Below, piece by piece: positions 23,418-34,956 of a stretch of DNA of 64,000 bases (position 1 is its first letter; each line of letters opens with the position of its first letter). The stretch is taken from NCBI RefSeq assembly GCF_963169125.1, contig NC_084793.1, positions 93,515,071-93,579,070 on the forward strand. The letters run 5' to 3'. Both the position numbers and the translations under genes were made by a program. Under the pieces are notes generated by a model. That model made no database searches. It was not told the origin of the DNA and worked only from the letters and a program-made list of their open reading frames with translations. The stretch comes from Humulus lupulus (taxonomy: Eukaryota > Streptophyta > Magnoliopsida > Rosales > Cannabaceae).

Positions 23418-24354
23418 CTACCCACTCACCTTTACATGAATGACATTGACCTCACTTAGTGTAGCCACTAGCTCCTCTTGATCCAAGTTGACTTTTGCCT
23501 CATTGTTATGGCTCCTCTTAAACCTACAATCTCTAGCAAAATGACCATTCTTGCCACACACAAAGCAAGGTCCCTTGGAACTCTTGAATTGCCCTTCATT
23601 CTTCTTGGACCGCAAGGGTTTTTGACCCTTGCTCTTATTCTTGCCATTTCCTTTGCCCTTGTGTGGAGGATTTGCCACAACATTGGCCTTAGAAGTCTCT
23701 CCATTGGACTTCTCCTCATTCAAATCTCTAGAACAAGATTCCTCCTCAATTCTCAAGTGTTTGAGAATCTCCTCCAAAGAAATCTCTTCATTTCTATGGA
23801 ACATCTTTTACCTATAGCCTCTCCATGAAGGAGGTGACTTGGATATAACGGCACCAACAAGAAATTGTTTCGACAATACAATTTTAAGTGTAGACATTTT
23901 ATTCAAAATAACTTGCAACTCATGAATTTGAGGGAGAAGGGGTTTATCATCATAAAATTTAAATTCCATAAATTGAGTAATAAGGAATCTATTTGTACCT
24001 TCCTCTTCCAATTTGTACTTCTTTTCCAAGGCCTCCCAAATCTCCTTGGCGGTCCTTGGTGTTGGTGTAAAGATCGTAGAGCCTATCCGAAAGGGCATTG
24101 AGGATGTGACCCCTACATATCAACTCATATTTTTCGCGTTTCTTCCTTTCTTTGACAAGTTCTTGAGTATCATCTCCCGTGGGCTCTTCCAAGGCCTTTA
24201 GGTCTTTGTCCAAGACATAGTAAACCTTCAAAGACGTGAGCAAGAAGCTAATCTTGTCTTGCCAGTGCACAAAATTAGTTCCATCAAATCTATCCAATCT
24301 AACAAAGTCGCATGTCATGAATCTCAAAGTTGAAATAGAGTTAGATTCTTCCAT
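23418..24354 (-). pseudogene. Element B gag
   Basis: Start ATG at 24354 on minus. RLDRFDGTNFVHWQDKISF is the start of the UBN2-type copia gag domain. The C-terminal part (23418-23804) has a lysine-rich stretch and one zinc knuckle, CFVCGKNGHFARDC (C-X2-C-X4-H-X4-C). Two or three frames are needed. The 5' LTR begins 33 bases upstream. Confidence 0.82.
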
Positions 24355-24386
24355 GATATGCTATCTCAGATTATAGAGTATTAGAA

Positions 24387-25676
24387 TGTTGGGGGAGAGT
24401 GAGATAACACCACCACAAAAAATAGAATCTACACAAAATTTGGATTGACAAAGACTTAAAAAGATTGAGAAAGAACTTTTAAACCCAAGTAGATCAATGT
24501 ATTTCTTCAAGTTTTGATGAAGCTTCAAACCACAGGCAAACAACCACTTTGAAAAATCCTTAGAGTAAAACCAAACACAAACCAAGGCTTATACACGTTG
24601 AGAAACGCTGTTCTAATACTCTATTTCCCAGCCACCATTAATGCTTGAGGCCTTCTCTCGAGGAAATGAGGATTGAGATTGAACAAGCCTTCAACTCTCT
24701 AAGTCAAGCACTTTCTTAGAGAGTTCTTGGAGAAAACTAGAGATTCTTGGAGCTAGAGAGAGAATGAGGGTAGAGAGGGATTAGAGAGAGTGATCAAGTC
24801 TCCCAAATCACTGTTTTTGACCCATATATACTCTAGGCACCATCATTAGGCCTAACCAATAGGATTAGACTTGCAAAACACGTCATTTAGAGCATTTCCG
24901 CCTGCTAGGGTTTCTGGACACCCTACTTCCAGGTGATGTGTTGCCTCCCGGGGGGCGACGTATCGCCACCTCCTCTAACTTTGGACACTTCCAAAGGTCC
25001 AAAAATTGCTTCAAATGCCACCAAACTTTTTAGGAACCCTTAGACACTTTTATGTATCACTTTGGACCCATATTTGCATTTTATAAGTGCCTACACTTTG
25101 AAACTCAAATTCACATCTACAATATGTGAATTCTACTAAGTGTTTATACCTTACTTGTATTTTAACACTTTATCATTTGTATTTAACTAATCATAACAGT
25201 CCCCCACTTGGTTAAATACAATCAACATTCTCTAGCTTAAACATTTTTGGTGCATAAAATAAAGTGTCTTTCGGTTTGAACTTTATCTTAGTGAAAATAC
25301 CACAATGTATTATTGAAATCATTACTAGCTTAGAGCTTGAACCAAGTATTCCATATGATAACACCAGTGATACCTCACACACCTCCACCACATCTTTTTG
25401 TTTTCCCATTTTCTCCCTTAGCACTATCATGGCCATGTGCTCATCTTTTCCTGGACTTTCCGGGGAGAAACTCCAACTCCCATGAGAGGCGGCACCACCT
25501 CTAAGTCCACATAGGTAAAGTTCTTACAACATGTTTGCTACCTTTATAGATGCTTGTTACACTCAACTGAACTTCATTAAAATCCCTAGGCTTAACCCTA
25601 ACTCGGTAGCAACCAACACTAACCATCTCGGATGGAACTCATCATAAATTTTAGTGTTGAAACTATTCACTTATCA
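24387..25676 (-). mobile_element. Element B 5' LTR
   Basis: 1,290 bp, closely matching 16457-17776. It keeps GGCGACGTATCGCC (24955-24968) but lacks the roughly 30 bases that hold GGCGACGCGTCGCC in the sister LTR. Confidence 0.82.
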
Positions 25677-25682
25677 ATGACT

Positions 25683-27780
25683 TGTTAAATTAGTGTTGAA
25701 AAAAAATGTGTGTTTTATTGAAACTAAATGTTAAATTAAATTAAGTTGTAATTAATATTTTCAAAGAATTAATATGATTTATTTTACAATTGAAAATATT
25801 TTATCATGACTGATTTATATTTATTTTGTAGGAATTATGTTGTAGTTTTTTTTAGCTCTTGAAAGCCAAGAAACAGAAAGAAAAATGTGGCAAATCTGAA
25901 TACAAAAGACCAAAAAGCTGGATTTGTGCTCAAGTCCATGCCTTATTCGACCCAGCAAGAGCAGCCTTCCCAGCCACCAGGCCTGCAGCCTCCAGGCCCA
26001 CTCGAAGTCCTCCCAGCCACTGTGGGCCTGCCAGACGCCCAGCCCAGCCTCCCAGCTGCACCTTCAACCCAGCCCGCCAGCAACCAAGCTGCGTCTTCAG
26101 CCTAGCCCACCTGGCTGACCAGCCTAACCACTTGCCTTCCCCAGCCACATGGGCCTGCCTCCAACCCAACTGCCAAACAGCCACCAAAACCCATGCATGC
26201 CTCCAATTTTCTTGAGCCCAACAATGTCCCTTTGTTCAAAAATGCCATTTTTCCCAACTTTCTTACATTTTTCACCACAAAATCATCATTACACCTATGA
26301 TTTATCTCTACATACCATATTTACTTTATTTAATTAATTTAATCACTTTAATTAATTTAAGTTGATTATTTCAATACTCTCATTTTGGCTATAAATATGG
26401 AATTTCAAGACCATTTTTGGGATGCTTATTTTTGGAGGAGGTTACACTACACAATTTCTACACTTTCAAGACCACTCTATTCTCTCCATCCTTTTTTTCT
26501 TTTTGGTCATTTTTCTATGTGTTTTTAAAGGAAAAATTTGGGGGTTCCTCCTCCAAATTTTCCTATTTATGTTTGTAATTTTTGGGTTTGTAATTTCTAT
26601 TCTAGTTATGTGCTTCTAATCTTTTCTACAAGATTATTAAGATCATGATGAAGCAACTTATAAATAGATAATATTTATGTTGTATGTTGATTTCCCTTGT
26701 AATGCAACAAAGTTTATGGATTTTTCTTCTTCATAATCAGAATCGTTGTCAGACGATAATGGCTCTTTAACAGACTTTGCACGTTGATAATGACGCTGAA
26801 AGAGTGGATTATCAGTGATAGTTCTGGAAGAGTGTGACGCGGATGATGCCTCAAGATAATCTTTAATCTTTTGTAGTTGATCTTCTCTCCTAAACCGTCA
26901 TAAAAAACTTCTCTCAAATTAACCCTAATAAATCTTTTATAGTCTCCTTTAAATTCTAATTAAAACATAATTAAAAATCTGAAAACAACGTCACACGTCG
27001 TGGCCTAAAGCAAAATATGTGCAGAAATTGGTCACGCAGGCAGCGGCCTGAAAAAACAGGGCAGCGGCCCAACTCACTTTTCTACACAACAGACAGCGAC
27101 TTCAAAAATCTGGGCAGCGGCCCGTCTGGAACAAAAAAATTTGAAACGTCAATTTCAATTAAAGTGTCGCGGCCTGAATTTTATGGGTCGCGGCCTATCT
27201 GCAATTTCTTCATTTCTCGACCTTAGAAAGCTTGTACGCTACCGCCACTTCAACATTTCAATCCCGAAAGCCTGGAATGCTTCTAAAACTTCATTTTGAC
27301 CTCATCTCAGCATGTCTCTTTCAACCTATGATTCATAACCTACACTTTCCATCAAAATGTCAGATTTATCATCATAAAATGCAATGTAGAAAATATGTTG
27401 TAGAATCATGAAACTAAGTTAAAACTACTACAAATGCTATCATAACACCATCAAAGCATGGAAAAACTTATCAAATATTAATACAAAAATGACCTTATCA
27501 GTGGATTCTGCTATCTTAATAATCTTTCTTTTACAACTTATTTTCAAATCATAATTAGTTTATTTTTATTCTCTTAAATAACTTTATTTTAAATCTTTTA
27601 TTTTATGTTCATGGCATTAAATATCATCAATCTTTGGAGCTATGTTAGAATTTATTAATTTTGGTTTTAAATAGTTTTCTTTTTTATTTTAGACAACTCC
27701 TTTGGGTTCGACATCCTTGCTTGCACGATCACTATTCTATATGAACGATTCGTGCGCTTGCGATATAAATATTTAAAACA
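25683..27780 (+). mobile_element. Athila-like gypsy LTR remnant
   Basis: Starts TGTTAAATTAG and ends TTTAAAACA. Near the end is ttgggttcgacatccttgcttgcac and gaacgattcgtgcgcttgcg, which recalls the end of Athila-type LTRs; this is by memory of the pattern. A TATA box TATAAATA is at 26390-26397. Two GC-rich patches stand out: cytosine-rich cagcc repeats (25930-26215) and five GCGGCC/CGCGGCC copies (27040-27195). No matching TSD is seen. Confidence 0.4.
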
Positions 27781-28348
27781 TACCCATTTTGAGTCTATCA
27801 TTTGTATAGTGAAGACTATACTCCTTGGTACCCTTAAGATAACCAAGTATTCTCTCTATAGCTTTCCAAGGTTTGATACTTTGATTGCTAGTAAACCTAC
27901 TAAGGTTACTAACTGCATATGCAATATCCGGTCTTGTGCAATGAGCGGCGTACATTAGGCTACCTATTGCACTTGCATCTACCTACATTCTTTTCAAACT
28001 TCATGTTTGAATCAAATGTTGTATGTGCCTCCTTGATTTTGTGATGATCGAATATTTCGAGCACTTTCTCAACATAGTGGGTTTGACTTAATACATAACC
28101 CCCACTATTCCTTCTAACTTTGATACCTAGAATGGTATCCACCTTTCCAAGGTCTTTCATTTTGAAGTTAGAAGATAGAAACCTCTTCGTTTCCATGATT
28201 CCTTTCATGTCATTACTCAAAATTAACATATCATCTACATATAGACACACACCTTCACATTCACATCTTCTTTATGTGAATTCTACTAAGTGTTTATACC
28301 TTGCTTGTATTTTAACACTTATAATTTGTATTTAAAAAAATCATAACA
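27781..28348 (-). pseudogene. Fragment of a second B-family copia element
   Basis: 27781-28250 encodes, on minus, CLYVDDMLILSNDMKGIMET and [19 protein letters not shown], nearly the same as element B's RT at 18173-18815. 28251-28348 is the middle of a B-type LTR (ctactaagtgtttatacc, also at 25133). LTR and pol pieces touch out of order, so this block is rearranged. It ends where C1 integrase resumes. Confidence 0.75.
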
Positions 28349-28704
28349 CTAAGCGATTTACCAAATTGTTTTTCAACTTATGCTCGGAATTCTTTAAACT
28401 TACCATAGGTTTCAGATTTCCTTTGCATTAAGTATAGGTAACCATATCTTGAATAATCGTCAATGAAAGTGATGAAAAATTCATAACCACATCTAGCTTG
28501 GACATTTAGTGGACCACAAACATCTGTATGTACAAGTTGAAGTGATTCTGTTGCTCTTGAACCTTTAGCAGAGAAATGTCTCTTGGTCATTTTGCCTTCT
28601 AGGCAGGATTCACAGACTGGGAGAGAACCAATAGATAGTTCTCTTAAAGGACCATCATTTATTAGTATGTTAATTCTATCTAGACCAATATGTCCCAATC
28701 TCAA
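28349..28704 (-). pseudogene. C1 GAG-pre-integrase and start of integrase
   Basis: On minus: LGHIGLDRI and CESCLEGKMTKR form the HHCC zinc domain, then LVHTDVCGPLNVQA and FITFIDDYSRYGYLYLM, the first part of the catalytic core with its first aspartate. A TAG follows, and the gene is cut at 28349. The remaining core (second D and E) is missing. Confidence 0.85.
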
Positions 28705-28740
28705 ATGCCACAGATATGTTTCCCTATCGGAAGTTGTCTT

Positions 28741-29451
28741 TTATCTTTTAATAAATTTGGGATTTGCAGTTTTAAATAATTTAGAATTATAAATATGCTC
28801 AACATTGGACTCTAACTTGTAAAGCCCTCCTTCAGACTTTGCAGAACAAATGCCAAAACCATATTTCGAAATAACAATCGAATTATTATTAAAAGAAATA
28901 TTAAAACCTTGTTCATGCAATTTTGATAAGGAAATCAAGTTTCTAGTAAATCCAAGAATAAAATAAACATTGTGCAACACAATAAATTTATTATTATAAA
29001 AAAATAGGCGAGTTTTTCCAACTTCAGCTCTCGAGATCTCTTGTCCACTTCCAACTCTCACGGTCACCTCTCCATGAGCCAACTTCCTCGAAGTACTAAG
29101 ACTCTGCGAAGAAAAACAAACATGATTAGTGGCTCCGGAATCAACTATCCAAGATGAAAAACCACCTTCTACTAAACAAGATTCTAAAACAAGCAAATAA
29201 AATTTACCCTTCTTTTTGTCTTTCAGTTCAGCCAGGTACTTAGGACAATTCCTTTTCTAATGACCGTCAACTCCACAATGAAAGCATGATCCTTTCAGTG
29301 GCTTCTTTTTGGAGTTCTTTGCATAATTATTCTTCTTGGAAGACTTGTTGGTCTTCTCTGGTTGTTTGTCCTTTTTCTTGTCCTTTCCTTGGTCACCATT
29401 TCTTTTCTTCGGATTACCATTTGAAGTGGAAGGCTTGGTTTCAGCAACATT
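28741..29451 (-). pseudogene. C1 zinc knuckle and aspartic protease
   Basis: On minus: a knuckle CFHCGVDGH (near 29270) whose next codon is TAG, then KRNCPKYLAELKDKKK. The protease follows, with WIVDSGATNHV (catalytic DSG intact), GQEISRAEVG and FILGFTRNLISLSKL. The order gag-knuckle-protease fits Ty1/copia. Confidence 0.85.
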
Positions 29452-30072
29452 TTACTCCTCAACCTTGGTAGAAATTTTGTTTAGAGACTCAAAAGTTTGC
29501 AACTCATTCAGTAGTCGGGTCATATTGTACTCCAATTTGTTCATAACATAGTTGGTAGTGAATGCCGCAAAAATTGGTGTGAGAGATTCAAGTATCACAC
29601 TTACTTGAGTTCTCTCATCAATGGTCGCACCAAGGATTTCTGCATCGTGCAATATGTTGATCATGTCTAGGACATGTTCTCTGACAGAAACATTTTTCTT
29701 CATTTTCAAATTCATGAAGCTTCTAGTAGCATTATGTTTGCACTTATCAGATTGCTGGCCAAACATACCTTGTAGAGATTCCCAAATCTCATAGGTTGAT
29801 TCAATAGTTTCAAACTTCTTTCTGAGCACATCGCTCATACTAGCAAGCATATAAAATTTGGCATTATTGTTAGATAAGATCCAATTGTCATATTTTTCTC
29901 TAGTAGTTTTGGCAGCAGTGAGAGCAGGAACCTCAGGACATTCCTCATTTAGGACAAACATGTGGTTTTCACATATCAAAACAATGTTCATGTTCGATTT
30001 CCATTTCATGTAGTTATCACCAGTTAATTTCTCATTAGCAAGTAAAGCAGCTACAGGGTTTGGATTGGACAT
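29452..30072 (-). pseudogene. C1 gag
   Basis: ATG at 30070-30072 (minus) begins MSNPNPVAALLANEKLTGDN, followed by YMKWKSNMNIVL. The frame stays open for about 207 codons to a TAA at 29452, just before the knuckle. It is a UBN2-type copia gag (nucleocapsid/capsid precursor). The longer in-frame extension to 30261 has no gag features, so the downstream ATG was chosen. It is related to the gag of element D (37347). Confidence 0.85.
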
Positions 30073-31872
30073 ATTGCTGAAAATTAAATAAATAAAATAT
30101 AATGAATTAATGCATATAATAAATATCAGTTTATATTTGGAATAGTAAACATGATGCATGAATGCAACACATAAAATAACACACACACAAAAAGTTACTA
30201 GTCCACGATAGATTAATTTGAAAATTAATGGACCAGCCTTAGGGTAGGTCAGAATAATCACAAATTAATCTTGAGACAAGATCTCAACTCCATAAGTGAA
30301 AACTTAAAAACTCAATTTTCTCTTTTGACTTATGAATTACTGTTAGCTTGGTCAAGATGCACTAGTCATGCTCGAAAGCCTAGATACATCTTCGGAGTGT
30401 AACCTATTATTTTTCAATTAATGACTTAACTCAAGAGTGTGCCTTAGGGGTCAATTAAACTTGTAATACATCATTGATCTTATTCTGTTATGAGAAGTCA
30501 ACATTGAGATAAAATAAATATATTCGGAAGTCTTTCCTTAGGGAGGCCGCAAACGGAGGTGACACAAGGCCCTTCCTATGCCTCTCGGTGTTCAACCAAT
30601 AATGGAGACCATGGGACTTATTGTCATAATTCCCTCTCCCACTCACTATTTTAAAAATTGTTTTTTTCTTTCTCAAAATCAATATTTTTCAATTTGGTTG
30701 TAAAACTAATTAAATTAATTTTACCAAATGATATTCTAATAAATACTAATCCAATTATGCAAAATAAATAATCGTGCCCTAGATTAATTTTATTTTGCCA
30801 TTTTAAATAGAATACCATTTAATTTAATAAAACAATTTTATAAAATAAGAAAATAAAAAACTTTAAATTCTTTATACCATCTTAACTAATTAAGACTAAA
30901 TTAATTATATGAGTTATCAAATAAAAACATATAATCAATCCTAAGCATGTTTCTAAAAAAATGCATGGCTAATATGTATTGTGTAGGTAATATGTATGGC
31001 ATGTTATAATGCATGATAAAGTATTAAACAATTTAATCATGTTCAAGCAAATAAATAAATAAAATAAAATGCGGGTTGGGTGCTTTGGGTATTTCTAGAA
31101 AATTACAACACTTGAAAAAATACACAAAAATAATTAAACTAAATATGGCCTAATGAAGAGCAACTCCTTTGATCTTGGACCTTCTCTTTTAGTCTTTGGG
31201 TCATTACCATTTTAATTATTCATTATGAATTAAATAACCTTTAATTATTTTAAACAACTTTAAAATAATCAAACTTTGAGTTTTAATACCCATCAAGTTA
31301 TTTAGGCCCAATTGGAATTCGGACTCACCACAATTATTTCAAAAATTATAATTAAAACACTTTTAATTATATAAGGCTTAAAATGCCCAAATGGATAATT
31401 ACACATCCATTAGGGTTTGCATGACACAAACCATAATGGGTGTGTCAATGGTGGGCGGCGGCTGGCAGGCCATGGGTGGCTGGCAATGGGGAGGCACGGT
31501 GTGGGGCGCGCGGGAGGCTTGGTGCAGGGGTGCAGTGCATTGGGCTCGACATGGGTGCAATGCGTAGGCAGCGTGGGGCACATGGGCGCTTGGTGCAGGC
31601 TCGGGGCTCGGGCATAACATAATTTCATCCAGAATTTAAAAAATAAATTACAAAATTCCTATGCCCCAAAATGACTTACAATTTTTGTATATTTAGAAAA
31701 TTTAAGAACTTTTCCAAACCCAAAAAATACCACGAAAACCAACCCTTAAGAACATAAACAATTCATACATAAACATCCATCTATTCATATATTACACATA
31801 ATATAAAAAATGCATATGATACCCACATAGTAATTAACATATGCAGGCATTAAAGATGGCTCTAGCACCAAT
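30073..31872 (-). other. C1 untranslated leader and primer-binding site
   Basis: 1.8 kb between gag and the 5' LTR, AT-rich, with a GC-rich patch at 31437-31618 (ggcggc, gcgcgcggg). The primer site is 31858-31870: on minus TGGTGCTAGAGCC directly follows the LTR, similar to the TGGTATCAGAGC used with initiator Met tRNA but with changes. Open frames over the GC patch occur on both strands and are not credible genes. Confidence 0.65.
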
Positions 31873-31919
31873 TGTTAGGAACAGTTCCTAGTGCACAGCG
31901 GAAATTGCGGTAATGGTAG
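31873..31919 (-). mobile_element. C1 5' LTR, left 47 bases
   Basis: TGTTAGGAAC to aatggtag. Its bases line up without gaps with 10273-10319 of the sister LTR up to the Tat insertion point. The last five bases, ggtag, are the target duplication. Confidence 0.9.
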
Positions 31920-32863
31920 TGTTATCCCCGTTTCCTGCCTGGCGCCCGGGTCCACGCTTCAGGCCCACATGCTGGACAAATGAGTTTGGGCTCAACCCAG
32001 GCCCATTTGGCAAGGAGTATAATAGATATCGACAGCCCAATTCTGGGCGAGGCCCGAAAGGCGTCCGGGGAGTATTGTCCAGGACGGTTATCCAGGAGAT
32101 GCTGTGTTTGTCTTCCGGATAACAGTCGGGATCAATGGGGATGATCCTGAAGCCTGGTAAACGGTCTGGGCTCCTGGTAAATGATCCGGGCCCATGGTAA
32201 ACGGTACGGGACCTTGACGATCAGAGAGGGACGTGGGTAAACGAACCCGGGTCGGTTCTCCAAGGTTGGCAGGATAAAGCATCCGTGACCCTGACTTAGT
32301 CCCATGAAGCGTGGGAGTTGTCCCCGCGTTTCACCTGCAGAAAAGGCCACCTCGGGATTGTACGCCGTTGGTTTAGACCTGCACCGCCACTACTCTAATC
32401 GATCTTCTCCCCTGAATCTGCCTCGTAACTCGAGATGCCCAAACCAAAGCTCCAATTTGTCGCATGATAGATATGGTTTGGGCTGGCCCAGTGGGCTCAG
32501 ATTAATGTATTTCTCTTATGTTTTAATCTTTTGTATTGAGCTTCCGTTAGAGAAGCCAGCAGTATTTATACCTTTATTGGGCCCAGGTCAGCCCGGCCTA
32601 AGCCCAGTGCACCTGTGAACCTATAAATACATGTAGCAAAGCACTGGAGAGGGGATCTCTTTTTAGCGTGTATACAGTTACTCTGCTGAAACTGATAAAA
32701 AACTCCATTGTTGTAAATTCTCTAAGCTCTAATACAACTGTCTCGTGGACTAAGGCTCATTAACGCCCCAACCACGTAAAAATCAGGCTTACAATTTCTA
32801 AACCCTTTCTCTTTAGTCTCTCTTATCTTTTACTATTGTAGTTTCTGAAAAACTCGGTAAACA
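31920..32863 (+). mobile_element. Tat 5' LTR
   Basis: 944 bp, TGTTATCCCC to GGTAAACA. TATA box TATAAATA at 32622-32629. Directly after it, ttttggtgctttcattgaga is the primer-site region typical of this lineage. Confidence 0.92.
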
Positions 32864-32922
32864 TTTTGGTGCTTTCATTGAGAGCCTGAGAAAGCTAGTA
32901 TTGACATCAAACCTCTACAACA

Positions 32923-33096
32923 ATGGTGAACACAAGACACACCACTTTCGACCCTACTAACCCAGAACAGGGCAATGGAGAACCACTGCCCACCCAACCT
33001 CTTCCTCAAAGTCCACCTGAGGACATTCCCCATCAGATCTCCCATCCCCATCAGATGTCTCAGCCTGACGATTCGCATAACTATGAAGGTGGAGCG
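32923..33096 (+). pseudogene. Tat gag, N-terminal piece
   Basis: Starts MVNTRHTTFDP, 60 bases after the LTR, and is proline- and glutamine-rich, as in Tat gag N-termini. It is cut at 33096 by the copia D LTR. The rest of gag resumes at 39181, with an unknown length lost. Confidence 0.75.
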
Positions 33097-34956
33097 TGTT
33101 GGGGTTTTATGCCCTAATTAAAACCCAAATTCTTTGTAATCTCATTTTATTATCAATAAAAGAATAGAAATCATTTTTTGACTTGGTCAATCACTTTGCT
33201 CACATGTTTTATTTTCATGATTATTTGTTTAATATAAACTTCTATTAAATCCCGAGCATATAGCTAATCTTATTTATAGTGACGTAATCACAGTGGAATA
33301 TAAATATGATTATATGTTCAAAATAAGTTAGTCCTAAGATTAGTCAGTGCCCAGGATTTACACTGACTTGCCAATCTACAATATGATCTACTCTTACACA
33401 TTATAGAGTTATGTTGTTTCCAGAATATTAGCAAAGTAGATAAGATCGGATGTATTTGTTACATCGGACTGGACCGATATTGACAGTTGATAAGATAAGT
33501 AAACATACCGTTATTGTCTATTCTAGTCATATTATATAGTTGACCATAGGTCAATTCAATCTCAATTCTGAGTGGTTAGTATTCTAACTGATTATATTAT
33601 TTGAGTTCTTTGACTTGTTCGTTACCAGCTTACCCTACGGACTAGACCATACTTACATCTTGGGAACTCGGTAGTATAATTGAGTGGGAGTGTTAATCAT
33701 AGATATGAACATCTATAGCTTCTGATGAAGAAGTGAAACGATGGTTTCCTTTTAGTTTGGTTCAAGGTGTTAAATGATAGATATCTCATTTCATTAATTA
33801 AATTAGTTGACTGAAATATCATTTACAAGGAACTAAGTGTTTTAAGGATAAAATACAATGAGGGGTAAAACGGTATTTTAGTCCTATCTCATTGTAGACC
33901 GTCTATAGAGGATTGAGTGAAAATTATGGTTGTAACAAGGGATAATTAATAGCGTATCTATATTTGTTATAGAGCGTTCTATGAATTCAAGAGTGCAATT
34001 CCGAGTCTATAGTGGAGTCACGAGGAATTAATAAGTTAGTAAATTTATTTGTTAGATTTATGATAACTTATTGGAGCTTGATTTCATAGGCCCATGGTCC
34101 CCATTGTACCTTGGATAAAATCATCTAGATAGTCTCAATTAATTGATTTAATTATCAATTAGAATTATCAAAGTTGACCAGGTCAATTTTGGATAGTTTC
34201 ACAGAGTTGTGTAATTTTGAGAAGAAAAGAGAAATTATGGCAGATTTATTAATTAAGATAAATTGGTATCTAAATTAATAAATAAATTTAAATCAAGGTT
34301 CAAATTATAAATAATTAATTTGATAAAGGATTTAAATAATTATTTAATTAATTAAATCAATAGAAAATAATACAGGCCTTGATTTTAAGTCCAATGAGCT
34401 TATAATCAAATGGGAAATTTCACGGGCCTATAGCCCATGATAATTTCGACCTAGGGCTTCAAAATGGCTGTTATTTTATTGATTTTTTAATTAAATTAAA
34501 TGGCCTAATTGAGTCTATAAAAGGAGTGCTTAGAGAGAAGTCAAAACACAAGTTTGATAAGTCACAAGTCAGATTTTCTGATAGTTTTAGATTCTCTCTA
34601 AACACAAGTCTTTTTCTAAGCCACTTTGTTATTTTCTCTTATTCTCTCTATATCTATCTCATGTGTTGAGAATTGCCCACACTAGTCTACGTGGTTCTAA
34701 GGATACATTGGAAGATTGTGAAGAAAATTGAAGATCGGTTCAGTTTCTTGATAATACTCTGCGACAGAGAGGATACAAGAGTTAGAGAAACTGAAGGAAG
34801 GACTCTTAAATTCCGCTACGTATACTGTAAGTATTCTGTTCTTTGTTTCTCTTTGAATTCAATTTTAGAAACATGTTTTAGGCTATCTCGTATTAATTTG
34901 TTTAATATTAGATATACATGAAAATAAATAAAGATCATGTATAAGCTAATCCAACA
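33097..34956 (+). mobile_element. Element D 5' LTR
   Basis: 1,860 bp, TGTTGGGGTTTTATGCCC to CTAATCCAACA. Then actggcctcggagccttt, a diverged initiator-Met-type primer site. The family also occurs reversed at 202-970. Confidence 0.82.

Larger units (their letters stand above)
16457..25676 (-). mobile_element. Copia element B
   Basis: LTRs at 16457-17776 (3') and 24387-25676 (5'), both beginning TGTTGGGGGAGAGTGAGATA on plus. Gag-pol on minus runs from 24354 to 17841, interrupted by a solo LTR (18852-21404). It sits inside C1's pol. The bases outside the two ends (gagac, atgac) do not match well, and C1 does not resume directly at 25677, so the right junction has been rearranged. Confidence 0.85.

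Noticed and set aside
25859..26215. Proline-rich open frame of 118 codons
   Set aside because: Lies in a cytosine-rich patch of an LTR-like region, with several equally open frames and no family resemblance.
31399..31628. Open frames on both strands in a GC-rich patch
   Set aside because: Part of C1's untranslated leader; low-complexity composition explains them.
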